Positions 41,866 through 51,500 of a stretch of 64,000 nt of DNA are shown here, piece by piece. The position numbers were made by a program, and so were the translations under genes. The DNA comes from Cellulomonas taurus (GTDB taxonomy: Bacteria > Actinomycetota > Actinomycetes > Actinomycetales > Cellulomonadaceae). How positions within the stretch are numbered: position 1 is the stretch's first letter; the number at the start of each line of letters is the position of its first letter. The notes under the pieces were generated by a model. It saw only the letters and a list, made by a program, of their open reading frames with translations, did not search any database and was not told where the DNA came from. The DNA lies in the NCBI RefSeq assembly GCF_012931845.1, contig NZ_CP051884.1, positions 1,922,001 through 1,986,000 of the forward strand. Direction: 5' to 3'.

Positions 41866-42711
41866 TCAGCTAACCCCTGCGCGCTCGGCGGTGCGACGGG
41901 CCACGGCGTCCAGGTGCTCGGCCCGGGCGTCGATCACCCGGCGGTAGTGCCCGAACAGCTCGAAGGTCACCGTCCCCACCAGCTCCGTCCAGCCGTCGAT
42001 CACCGCGAGCGCCCGTTCGGCCGGCACCTCGGGCAGCTCCAGATCCGGGCGGGCCACCCGCAGGAAGTCGATCAGCCGCTCGGCATCCGCCACCAATCCA
42101 CCGGTGGTGCGCTGCGCCGAGTCGGCGGCGAAGGCGGCGGCCAGTTCGGCGCGTGACTCGACATCGGTCCTCGGCCCTGCTGTCGGCTCGGCCGTTGCCT
42201 CGCCCCTCGGTTCGACCCTGGCCACGGTCCTCGGTGCGGCCGTCGACGCGGCTCCGTCGAGTTCGGCGGCCCATGCCTCGCAGGCGATCCCGGCCAGCAG
42301 CACCGGCACCCGTGATGCCGGCTCGGCCGTCTCCTCCGGTGCGACATACCCGGGCACCGGCGACCCGTAGATCAACGCGTACTCGTGCGGCCGCGCCAGC
42401 CCCCACTCGCGGACGGCGCGGAACACCGCCCGCCACCGCCCGATCAGGTCGGCACGGTCCACCACACTCTCGGCCGCGGCCACTGCGTCGGCCAGTCCGG
42501 CATAGGCATCGACGATCAGGGTGGTGAGCAGCGCGTCCCGGCTCGGGAAGTACCGGTACACCGCCGACGGCGCCATGCCGAGCTCCCGGGTGACGGCCCG
42601 GACCGAGAGCCCTGCCGCTCCGACCTCGGCCAGCTGGGCGCGGGCGGTGTCGGCGATCCTGCGGACCGACTCCCGTCTGGCCCGCGCACGGACGCCCTCG
42701 TGTTCCACCAC
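41866..42711 (-). CDS. TetR-family regulator with Ala-rich C-terminal insert
   Basis: 281 residues, longer than the usual ~200. The N-terminal HTH is typical (RIADTARAQLAEVGAAGLSVRAVTRELGMAPSAVYRYF in outline, residues about 18-52). The ligand domain (WRAVFRAVREWGLARPHEYALIYGSPVPGY) is of the WHG/TetR_C_13 type. A low-complexity Ala/Glu/Arg insert (about 150-200) interrupts it. It starts with GTG at 42711 and is divergent from an epimerase gene whose promoter has two 15-bp palindromes, its likely operators. Confidence 0.9.
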   Translation of the reverse strand: MVEHEGVRARARRESVRRIADTARAQLAEVGAAGLSVRAVTRELGMAPSAVYRYFPSRDALLTTLIVDAYAGLADAVAAAESVVDRADLIGRWRAVFRAVREWGLARPHEYALIYGSPVPGYVAPEETAEPASRVPVLLAGIACEAWAAELDGAASTAAPRTVARVEPRGEATAEPTAGPRTDVESRAELAAAFAADSAQRTTGGLVADAERLIDFLRVARPDLELPEVPAERALAVIDGWTELVGTVTFELFGHYRRVIDARAEHLDAVARRTAERAGVS

Positions 42712-42785
42712 GGCCCCAGCCTTTCATCTCCCAGCACTGGATGAACGACCCCAGCCATCCGAGCCTTGCACTTCCGGCGCAAAAG

Positions 42786-42819
42786 GTGAACAGTGCTCAC
42801 ATCCGCGAACACTGTTCAC
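42786..42819. promoter_or_regulatory. Two TetR-type operator palindromes
   Basis: GTGAACAGTGCTCAC (42786-42800) and GCGAACACTGTTCAC (42805-42819) are imperfect 15-bp palindromes sharing a GTGAACA-S-TGTTCAC consensus, with centres 19 bp apart. They end 13 bp before the epimerase start. Their size and position fit binding of the divergently encoded TetR protein as a pair of dimers. Confidence 0.8.
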
Positions 42820-42832
42820 ACAAGGAGTCAGC

Positions 42833-43768
42833 ATGGCACACCGTCTGGTCGTCGGCGCCGGGCCGATCGGCAGCGCCCTCACCCGCCGCCTGGCCGCCGA
42901 CGGAGACACCGTCACCGTCGTCACCCGCTCCGGCCGCGGCCCCGATCTGCCGCAGGTCACCCGGATCGCCGCCGACGCCACCGATCCGGAGCGTCTCACC
43001 GCGCTGGCCACCGGTGCGGCCACGATCGTCAACTGCGCCAACCCCGGCGACTACACCCGCTGGGAAGCCGAATGGCCGCCGCTGGCCGCCGCCCTGCTCA
43101 CCGCGGCGGAACGCAGCGACGCCACGCTGGTCACCCTGGGCAACCTCTACGGCTACGGACCGGTCGACGTGCCGATCAGCCGCGATCTCCCCCTGGCCGC
43201 CACCGGACACAAGGGCCGCCTGCGCAACCGGATGTGGCAGGACGCCCTGGATCGGCACCGCGCGGGACGGATCCGCGCCACCGAGATCCGCGCCTCGGAC
43301 TACATCGGGCCCGAGGTGACCGTCGCCAGCGCGATCCTGCGCCGGTACGCCGATGCGACCCTGCACGGCCGTACCGCGTGGGTCTTCGGCGACCCGGATC
43401 AGCCGCACACATTCAGCGACACCGAGGACGTGGCCGCGATGCTCGCCATCGCCGCGGACGACGAACGGGCCTGGGGGCAGGCCTGGCACGTTCCGGCGGC
43501 CGCCCCGCGAACCCTCCGGCAGGCGCTGACCGACCTGGCCGAGCAGGTCGACGCACCGACCCCGCGGCTGCGGCGGGTGCCCGGTGCGGCGGTGGCGATG
43601 CTGACGCCGGTGGTGCCGATCATCCGGGAGCTGCGCGAGGTGCTGTGGCAGTTCGAGCGCCCGTACGTGCTGGACGCGTCGGTGACCACCGAGGTGTTCG
43701 GCGTGGTCGGGACGCCGTGGGCGGAGTCGGTGGCGCGGGCGGCGGCGGCGTGGACCACGACCGACTGA
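42833..43768 (+). CDS. NAD-dependent epimerase/dehydratase family protein
   Basis: 311 residues with an extended-SDR Rossmann fold: LVVGAGPIGSALTRRLAADGD, NCANPGDYTRWE, TLGNLYGYGP (Tyr in the place of YxxxK) and FGDPDQPHTFSDTEDVAAML. It is close to the NAD(P)H-binding/atypical SDR type and is likely a reductase on a small molecule or stress metabolite. AGGAG lies 6 bp before the ATG. Predicted to be repressed by the divergent TetR. Confidence 0.87.
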   Translation: MAHRLVVGAGPIGSALTRRLAADGDTVTVVTRSGRGPDLPQVTRIAADATDPERLTALATGAATIVNCANPGDYTRWEAEWPPLAAALLTAAERSDATLVTLGNLYGYGPVDVPISRDLPLAATGHKGRLRNRMWQDALDRHRAGRIRATEIRASDYIGPEVTVASAILRRYADATLHGRTAWVFGDPDQPHTFSDTEDVAAMLAIAADDERAWGQAWHVPAAAPRTLRQALTDLAEQVDAPTPRLRRVPGAAVAMLTPVVPIIRELREVLWQFERPYVLDASVTTEVFGVVGTPWAESVARAAAAWTTTD

Positions 43769-43804
43769 CCTGCGCCCGGCTGCGGCTCCGCTTACCGTCG
43801 AGGC

Positions 43805-45253
43805 ATGACATGCGACGCCGTGGTGGTCGGTTCGGGCCCCAATGGACTCGCGGCGGCCGTCACCCTCGCGCGTGCCGGGCTGGAGGTCGTCGTCCTCGAG
43901 GGACAACCGACAGCCGGTGGCGGGTCACGCACCGTCGACCTGGGCCTGGCCGAAGGCATCCGGCACGACCCCTGTTCCGAGGTGCACCCGATGGCGTGGG
44001 CGTCGCCGTTCTTCCGCGCGCTCGGACTCGCAGACCGGGTCGAGCTGCTCACCCCGGAGGCATCCTTCGCCCATCCACTCGACGGCGGCCGGGCCGCAGT
44101 GGCGTGGCACGACCTGGAGCGGACCGTCGACGAGCTCAGCCTCGCAGGAGGGGCGTGGTGGCGCCGGACGATCGGACCGCTCGGCGACCACGGCGCCCGG
44201 GTCGCCGAGCTGTTGCTCGAGTCACCGACCACGCAGCTCCGGCCCGATGTCCTCGCCCCGACCGTCGCCGTCGCCCGCGCCACCGCGACCCTCACCCTGC
44301 GTCCGCCCACGGCACCCGATGCCGCCGGCCTGATCTCGGGGGTAGCCGCCCACGCGATCGCGCCCCTGCGCAGGCCGACCGCCACCGGAACCGCGGTGCT
44401 GCTCGCCGGGCTCGCCCACACGGGTGCCGGCTGGCCGATCCCCCGCGGCGGTTCGCAGGCCATCGCCGATGCGCTGATCGCGGACCTGTTGGCGCACGGC
44501 GGCCGCATCATCACCGACCATCCGGTGCGCGGTCCAGCGGATCTTCCCCCGGCCCGCGCGACCCTGTTCGCGACAGCTCCCCCAACGGTCGCAGCCGCCC
44601 TCGGCAGCGCCCTGGCACCGGAGACCTCGCACCGGTTGTCCCGCCACCGAGCGGGCCCGGGTGCCGCTGCCAAGGTGGACCTGGTGGTGCGGGGACCGAT
44701 CCCGTGGACCGACCCGCGGATCGGCGAGTCAGCGACCGCCCACCTCGGAGGGGGTCGCGGCCAGATCGACGCCGCCGAACGCCTGGTGTCCAGCGGCCAA
44801 CACCCCGAGCATCCCTACGTCCTGCTCGGTGACCCGGCAGTCGCCGACCCGGATCGCGCCCAGGGCGAGCTGCGGCCGATCTGGGCCTACGCTCACGTCC
44901 CGCTCGGATCCACCCGCGACCCGGTGCCGATGGTGCTACGGCAGGTGGAGCGGTTCGCCCCCGGTTTCCGGGACACCGTGGTCGCCGCCCAGGGCATCCC
45001 CGCCGCCCAGATGCCGCTGCACAACAGCTCCCTGATCGGGGGCGACATCGCCGGTGGCACCCTCACCCTGCGTCGACTGCTCGCCGGCCCGTTGTGGCGA
45101 CACGGCCCCTACCGGGTCGGGCTCGAGGGGGTGTACCTCTGTTCCGCCTCCGAACCGCCGGGCCCCGGGGTGCACGGGATGGCCGGCTACCGCGCAGCAC
45201 GGCTGGCCCTCCGCGAGGTCTGGGGGCTCGACGACCCGCTCAGCGCATCCTGA
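43805..45253 (+). CDS. Phytoene-desaturase-like FAD oxidoreductase
   Basis: 482 residues with an N-terminal FAD site (AVVVGSGPNGLAAAVTLARAG, then GGGSRTVDLG) and a C-terminal GVYLCSASEPPGPGVHGMAGYRAA typical of the CrtI/NAD(P)-FAD oxidoreductase superfamily. GWPIPRGGSQAIADALIADL is the central conserved block. No carotenoid genes are nearby, so carotenoid activity should not be assumed. It converges on the kinase gene with a 14-bp overlap. Confidence 0.87.
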   Translation: MTCDAVVVGSGPNGLAAAVTLARAGLEVVVLEGQPTAGGGSRTVDLGLAEGIRHDPCSEVHPMAWASPFFRALGLADRVELLTPEASFAHPLDGGRAAVAWHDLERTVDELSLAGGAWWRRTIGPLGDHGARVAELLLESPTTQLRPDVLAPTVAVARATATLTLRPPTAPDAAGLISGVAAHAIAPLRRPTATGTAVLLAGLAHTGAGWPIPRGGSQAIADALIADLLAHGGRIITDHPVRGPADLPPARATLFATAPPTVAAALGSALAPETSHRLSRHRAGPGAAAKVDLVVRGPIPWTDPRIGESATAHLGGGRGQIDAAERLVSSGQHPEHPYVLLGDPAVADPDRAQGELRPIWAYAHVPLGSTRDPVPMVLRQVERFAPGFRDTVVAAQGIPAAQMPLHNSSLIGGDIAGGTLTLRRLLAGPLWRHGPYRVGLEGVYLCSASEPPGPGVHGMAGYRAARLALREVWGLDDPLSAS

Positions 45254-47267
45254 TCCCGAACGGCGTCTCGCCGGAGCTCAGCGCACCGACGCTCACCGCG
45301 ACCTCACAGCTGGACTCCGGCTGCTCGGCCAGCACGCGGATGCCGATCACCTGGGCAGCGTTGCAGGCGGAGACCGTCACACCGTCCAACCCGGTGCCCC
45401 CGGTGAGCGAGGTGAGCAGATCGACCTCCATCCCGTCCGTGGTGTCCTGAGTGAACAGCTCGGTCTCGCTGCCCTCCGCCCCCGACGACCAGGTCGCCAG
45501 CACGCGGTACGGCACCACGGTGGACGAGCCGGTCAGGGTGACATCGGTCGGCTCGACCCGGATGCCGCTGACGCGTTGGATCGGGAACACCGTCCCGGTC
45601 GCCGCCGACAGCCCGGCATCCGTCGCTTGCTGGACGCTGGTCAGCCAGTCGTGGAAGTCGTCGGGAACTGTCCCGTCGACACCGACCAGCTCCAGGTCCG
45701 CTGCCAGGTCGATGGTCGTGGACTGCCCCGCCGCGATCGTGACGTCCTCCAGCCGGTAGCCGCACTCGATGTCCAGGCCGTCCGACGACGCCTTGACCCG
45801 TGCGACGACCCCCTGCTCCTCGGCCACCTCCGCACAGCCGGTGCCACCAACGCCGGGCGTGACCAGCAACAGGTCTCCCTGCAGGGGAGCATTCGGCGCG
45901 GCGGAGACCGTCACTGTCAGTCCGGTCGTGCCGGCGTTCGTGTCATAGGCGGCATCCAGATCCATCCGCAGCCCGGTGGGCGACGTCGTCCCGCTGAGGT
46001 GCGCGGCGGACGTCGTGATCTCCACCTCGGCGTCGGTGGTGCTCGACTCGAACACGCCCGTCTGCCAGAGCACCAGACCGGCACCCGCCATCAGCACGGC
46101 TGACCCCGCGCCGATCAGCACCTTCCTGCCGGTCGACATCCGGGCCTGCTCCGGACGCCGGGGGGCCAGCCGAGCGTCCGGACGGGCTGCCGCCTTCATC
46201 ATGGTGGCGCCGGAGTCGTCCGGCTGGTCCGATTCGGCCAGCATCGGCGTCGGACGGCCCAACGGCTTCATGGGCTTGATCGACGTCGCGTCCATCCCGC
46301 CAGCAGCAGGTGCGTCATCCGGTACGGCGGATGCCACGCCCCCGAGGGCACGCTCGACATCGACCTTCGACGGCAGCACGATCGTGCTCTCCACCCAGTC
46401 TTCCGGCAGCGCCTGCACCGGCAGCGCCTCGGTCGACAGGACCCCGGACGGCAGCCGTCGCAGCAGACCCGCGGTGGAGGCAGCCGACGACCGTTGCGCC
46501 GGGTCCTTCGCCAGCATCAGGTCGATGATCCGCCACAGCGCATCGTCGATCGGCAATCGCGGAGGCGCCGCGTTCACCTGCCGCATCGCGATCGTGACAT
46601 TCGTCCCCAGCCCCGCGAACGGAGTACGACCGCTGAGCATCTCGTAGAGCACGACGCCGACCGCGTACACATCCGACGCGGGGCCGAACTTGCCGTAAGA
46701 GACCAGCTCCGGCGGCATGTAGTTCGGGGTGCCGATCAGCTCGGTCGCCGGTGCCGCCTCGTCCAGCATGATCCCGGCGATGCCGAAGTCGGCCAGGCGG
46801 ACGTCCTCCGGCGACGGCTCACCCGGGCGGGCCAGCATGATGTTGTCCGGCTTCACATCCCGATGGATCACACCCTGCCGGTGCGCACTCTCCAGGGCGT
46901 CCAACACGGAGGCGGCCAGTGGCACCGCCAGCGACGCCGGTAGGGTGCGCTGTTCCTGCAGCACACTGCCGACGCTCGGGCCCTCGATCAGGTCCATCAC
47001 GATCGCGAGGTCCTGGCCCTCGACCACGAAGTCGTGCACCTTGACGATGTGCGGGTGGTCGAGCCCCAGAAGCACCGACCGCTCGTTGACGAACCGGGCC
47101 AGGATCTCCGGGTCTGAGCTGTGCTGCGGCCAGAGCAGCTTGGCCGCGACCGATTCCCCGGTCAGTCGATCCTCCGCGCGCCACACCTCGCCGGAAGCGC
47201 CCTGACCGATTCGCTCGGTCAGGGTGTACCGACTGCCCAGAGCTCGCCCGACACCTGTTGAGGTCAC
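45240..47267 (-). CDS. Membrane Ser/Thr protein kinase of the type VII locus
   Basis: 675 residues. The kinase domain (about 12-272) has every catalytic residue: GQGASGEVW loop, Lys43, HRDVKPDN with Asp137, DFG at 160-162, GTPNYMPPE and DVYAVGVVLYEML. A Thr-containing juxtamembrane linker follows (DATSIKP, SGATMMK), then one membrane span (about 382-402) and an extracellular domain of ~270 residues with paired Cys. The topology, cytoplasmic kinase-fold domain / one span / outside domain, is that of EssB in T7SSb, but EssB is a pseudokinase. It could phosphorylate targets read by the FHA domain of the neighbouring EssC. The GTG start overlaps the upstream stop. Confidence 0.93.
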   Translation of the reverse strand: MTSTGVGRALGSRYTLTERIGQGASGEVWRAEDRLTGESVAAKLLWPQHSSDPEILARFVNERSVLLGLDHPHIVKVHDFVVEGQDLAIVMDLIEGPSVGSVLQEQRTLPASLAVPLAASVLDALESAHRQGVIHRDVKPDNIMLARPGEPSPEDVRLADFGIAGIMLDEAAPATELIGTPNYMPPELVSYGKFGPASDVYAVGVVLYEMLSGRTPFAGLGTNVTIAMRQVNAAPPRLPIDDALWRIIDLMLAKDPAQRSSAASTAGLLRRLPSGVLSTEALPVQALPEDWVESTIVLPSKVDVERALGGVASAVPDDAPAAGGMDATSIKPMKPLGRPTPMLAESDQPDDSGATMMKAAARPDARLAPRRPEQARMSTGRKVLIGAGSAVLMAGAGLVLWQTGVFESSTTDAEVEITTSAAHLSGTTSPTGLRMDLDAAYDTNAGTTGLTVTVSAAPNAPLQGDLLLVTPGVGGTGCAEVAEEQGVVARVKASSDGLDIECGYRLEDVTIAAGQSTTIDLAADLELVGVDGTVPDDFHDWLTSVQQATDAGLSAATGTVFPIQRVSGIRVEPTDVTLTGSSTVVPYRVLATWSSGAEGSETELFTQDTTDGMEVDLLTSLTGGTGLDGVTVSACNAAQVIGIRVLAEQPESSCEVAVSVGALSSGETPFGIRMR

Positions 47268-48505
47268 GACGCCTTCCCGACGAACCAGAACAGCGACGCC
47301 GCCGCGGCACCCTGGGGGTCGAGCGGACGCAGCCCCGGGTCGGAGGTCGAGGCGTGCAGCACCACGACGTCGTCGTCCGACAACGCCTGGGTCCGCCCGA
47401 AGTCGAGTGCCGGGCCAGCCAGGCCGTCGGTGTGGTCGAGCCGGAGCGACTCGAGCGCGACCCGCACCTGCGCAGGATCAGTCGACTCCGCCTCGTCCAC
47501 CGCCCGGACCAGGGCCACCGCGGCATCGTGGCTGGCCACATCGGCCCGGGGTGCGCCCGCCGCACAGCTGTCGTCGCCGTACACATTCAGGCAGTCGACA
47601 TCACCCGCCGCCAACCGCAGCGCCGCGAAGAAGACGGCCCCGTACTCCCCCTGCTCCGATTCGGCCGCCGACACGTGGTCGCCGGAGTCGGTCCCCGCGC
47701 TGTACAACCACCCCGCGGTGGTCCCGCCGCTGCTGAGCAGATCACCGAATGCCGGGGTCAGAGCCTCCGGGGTCAGCACGATCGGCAGCTGCCGGGCACC
47801 CAGTCGGCCCTGGAGCGCCACGACCAGCGCCGCCTGCTGCTCCGCCGCCGCGTCGATGACGACCGAGTCGATCTCCCGCGCTTCCAGGGCCGCGATGATC
47901 TCGTCCGCCAGCGCGGTGGCGTCGCCGAGCGTCCCGGTCCTGGTGGCGTTGATGTCCGGCGCACGCCCTTCGGCGACCGCCAGATACGGCCGCTCGGCAT
48001 CCGCCTCGACCAACCCCGCTTCGATCTGGGTGACCACGGCTTCGGTGCTCGGTGCCAGCGACCATGCGGTGGCGGACCCGGCATCGGTGTAGGGCAGGAG
48101 AACGGCGGTCTCCGCCTGGTCGGCCAATGCCAGGGCCGACGTCGTGTGCTCCCCCTCGGCCGCCATCACGACGCCGGCCACCCCCGCGTCCAGCAACGAC
48201 GACATGGCGGCCCGAGCTCCATCGGCAGTGCCATCGTCCAACGCCACCTGGTACTCCACCTCCGTGCCACCCAGGTCGAAGCGGTACCCGGCGACCCGCA
48301 CGCCCTCGATCATCGATCGGAATTCCGACCCTTCGCCCTCCACCGGCGGGACCAGCACGCCGATCCGGATCGGACCGTCCTGACCGTGGGTCAGGCGCAG
48401 CTCCGGGCTCAGCGCCTCCGCCGCCGGTGGTGGTTCCTCGGTGCCACATGCCGTCAGCGCGAGCAGCACACCGGTCAGGACTCCCGCGATCATCGTGCGC
48501 TTCAT
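47264..48505 (-). CDS. Periplasmic-binding-fold lipoprotein
   Basis: 413 residues with a lipoprotein signal (lipobox LTAC, Cys20) and a type I periplasmic binding fold like branched-chain amino-acid receptors: IRIGVLVPPVEGEGSEF, GVAGVVMAAEGEHTTSALALAD and a closing DFGRTQALSDDDVVVL segment. No ABC permease genes accompany it, so it is more likely a sensor or structural part working with the membrane kinase downstream (GTGA overlap) than a transporter component. Confidence 0.82.
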   Translation of the reverse strand: MKRTMIAGVLTGVLLALTACGTEEPPPAAEALSPELRLTHGQDGPIRIGVLVPPVEGEGSEFRSMIEGVRVAGYRFDLGGTEVEYQVALDDGTADGARAAMSSLLDAGVAGVVMAAEGEHTTSALALADQAETAVLLPYTDAGSATAWSLAPSTEAVVTQIEAGLVEADAERPYLAVAEGRAPDINATRTGTLGDATALADEIIAALEAREIDSVVIDAAAEQQAALVVALQGRLGARQLPIVLTPEALTPAFGDLLSSGGTTAGWLYSAGTDSGDHVSAAESEQGEYGAVFFAALRLAAGDVDCLNVYGDDSCAAGAPRADVASHDAAVALVRAVDEAESTDPAQVRVALESLRLDHTDGLAGPALDFGRTQALSDDDVVVLHASTSDPGLRPLDPQGAAAASLFWFVGKAS

Positions 48506-51500
48506 CAGTGCTCTCCCCGCAGCTGGAAGACGAACACCGTCTCCAGATCGTCGTCCACCTGCGCGAACGGTCGGTAGCTGGCGCGTCGCGCCTCGGCCGC
48601 ATCGAATTGGGCGGCCCGCAGATCGATGTCCCGCAGCTCGCCGGAACGCACGTTGCCGTAGGCGGTGGTGGTGGTGCCGACCGCGTCGAGCACCGTGCCG
48701 GTCTCACCCACCTGCGTGGTGATGCTGTGCAGCTTGCCCAGCATGCCGCCGCGGCTGGTCGGGTCCGGCGATCCCAGGTTCGCCAGCAGGTTGGTGAAGG
48801 CTTCATCGAGGGTGGCGGCCACCTGCGTCGACTGCGAGGCCGACCGCTGCATCGAGTCGGTGAGCTGCTGCAGCACCTGGCTGGACGTGAGGTCGTAGGA
48901 GGCGAGGATCGCGTCCAGCTCCTGCGTCATCTGCGCCTGGGACGCCGCGATCATCGCCAACGACCCCTCGGTGGCGGCGGCTCGCTGCTGGTCCAGGTTG
49001 GACGCCAGCTCGCCGGACATCAGGTCGATCTGCGCCTGCGCGCGGTCGAGCGCGCTCTGGGTCTGGGTCGCGGTGAGTGCGAGCTGGGAGTCGGTGCTAC
49101 GCGTGGTGGTGTCGATCTGGTTGTCCAGGACCGTCAGGCGTTCACCGAGGGTGTGCTGCACACAGAGCAGACGATTGCTCAGCCAGATCACGCTCTGGCC
49201 GGCGGCGGTGGGCGGCTGGGCCGCATCCGCTGAACAGCTGCCGGTCCCGGTGAGCGGCTGCACGGCATCGTCCGGCCAGATCCCCTGGACGATGGTCACC
49301 AGATCTGCCAGGTCGGCGGCCAGGGCGCTCATGTCGCCGGCGGAGGCCGAGTCGGCCAGGGTCTGCACCCTGTCTGCCAGCTCGATCAGCACCCCGGAGG
49401 TCCCGTCCGGGTCGGACAACGCGGTCAGGGCCGCACTGAGGGTGCCACCGTCCACGGTGAGCGACTCGACCTCGCCGATCGCCACGTCCAACGTGTCGAA
49501 GCTGGTCCTGAGTGCGGCCAGGGTGTCGGTGGCGGCATCCGCATCCGCGTCCATCGCGGTGATCGTGCCGACCGTCAGGGCGTACCCGGTCACCATGTCC
49601 TGGCTGGCCACCGCGAGATCACGCGCCGGGCACCCGGCGACATCCAGCTGACCCAACGCGGCCACGATCTCCTCCGCCGAGGAGAAGGCGCTCAGCTCGG
49701 TCGCCCAGTCCGCCGCACAGCCGTCGACCGATGTCACCAGTGCGGTCAGGCCGGCTGCGTACTCGGAGTCGACGAACCACTCACCCACCGATGGTGTCCC
49801 GGTGTTGGCGGCCGCGATCGCGTCCAGACGACCGGCCACCGCGTCGGACCCACCGAACAGACCCGCATACAGTGCGTCGCGGGTGGCGCGCAGCGTGGAG
49901 ACCGCCGTCCTGGCGGCCTCGACCTGAGTCCGAGCCGACCGGGTGGTCTCCCGGGCGCTGTCGACCAGAGCCGCGGTCTCCTGTGCCCAGGCCGCCAGGT
50001 CCGAGGAGACACTCGACGCATCGCCGCTGGCAGCGACCAGGCGATCGCGCAACGACGACAACGTCGCCGCGAGCCCGTCGACACCGCTCAACGCGCTGTT
50101 CAGCCCCTGCACCGGCAGCTGATCGTAGGACTCACGCACCTGGGTGCTGATGGCCGCCAGCTCGCCGAGGTCGTCCTCGAGCGCCCGGCGGGCGACCGCC
50201 AGCGTGCACGCGACGGTGCGCTGATCGGCGGGTGTCGCGACACAGCCCGCCATCGCATCCGGATCGTCCAACACCGACGGATCACCGATCGTCGCCCGCA
50301 CCATCTCCTGCAACGCGGTCCGGCAGTTGTCGTCGGGCGCTCTGTTACCTGAGGCGAACAGATCCGTGATCGCCCGCAGCTGGGCATCTGCGACGAACAC
50401 CGTGGCCGCGACCGTGCGGTCCTCCCCCTCGGCGAGGGCCGGCATCGTCACCGAGCACCCCGCGATCGCGGTCGGTGTCATGGCCGGCGCGCTCCTGGTG
50501 TTCCCCAGGATCGCGGTCATCGACCGGGACACCGCCTCGATCCCGGAGTGGGTCTGCATCCCCACCTGTTGGATCCCGTTCTGTGTGCTGCCCAGGATCG
50601 ACTCCAGGTCGGCGGCGGTCGACTCCAGGTGGTCCAGCACCGTCTGCGCACTCGACTCCAGCTCGCCGTAGGTCTGCTCGCCGAGCTGTGACACGTCCTG
50701 TTCCAGCGTCTCGTGCACCTCATCCACGAACCGCAACGCCTCGGTCAGCTGCCCGTTGACGTTCTGCACCAGGCTGATCGTCGACGACTCCAACTGCGCC
50801 GAGTAGCCGTCGGCGCCGAAGGCACGGTCGACCAGCGCCGACACGGACGGGTCAGTCACCAGCCCCGGCTGCACCGTGATGTCGAAGTCCGGTGCCTGGA
50901 AGTCCTGGGTGTCGATCACCAGAGTGAAGTCGGCCGTCGGCGACAGCATCGGCGGGGCCAGGAATGCCGCCCACTGCACTGCACGCCCGGTGTCCGTGGT
51001 CTCGGCGAGCACCCCGTTGGTCACCCGCGTGTCATCGGCACCGTCGGCCACCTGCACCACCCGGTCACCCGACCCGACGCTCGCGCTGGCCACGACCGTC
51101 AGCGGCACTCCGACCAGCGCCTGCTGCCGATAGTGCGCGCCGTCGGTCTCGAAGCTCAGCTCGGTGGCCTCCGCCGTCAGGTCCTGCACGCTCACCTGCA
51201 CCACGAACCGGCCCGACTTCCCGGTCAGCGCCGACAGGTCGGTCCCGGCGGCACCGTCGTGCCACCACGATGTCTGCACCCGGACCGGCAGGTCGGCGAC
51301 CGCGTCGGTCGGGTCGATGTCCACGACGGTCTCGGTGACGTGGTCGTCGGCGTCCTTGGTCACGCTGGCGGTGCGGACGGAGGTGATCGTGGTGTTCGTA
51401 TCCATGCCGACATTGATGGTCTGCAGGCCGTACTGCTCATTGGCGGCGGCGGGGCGAGTGAGGAAGACGGTGGCGAGAATCGCCAAAATCGCCAAAATGG

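Noticed and set aside
43805..45253. Carotenoid phytoene desaturase
   Set aside because: The FAD-oxidoreductase superfamily match is good, but no crtB/crtE or other carotenoid gene is nearby and the family is broad.
47264..48505. Branched-chain amino-acid ABC transporter receptor
   Set aside because: The fold fits but there are no permease or ATPase genes, and it is coupled to a kinase gene.
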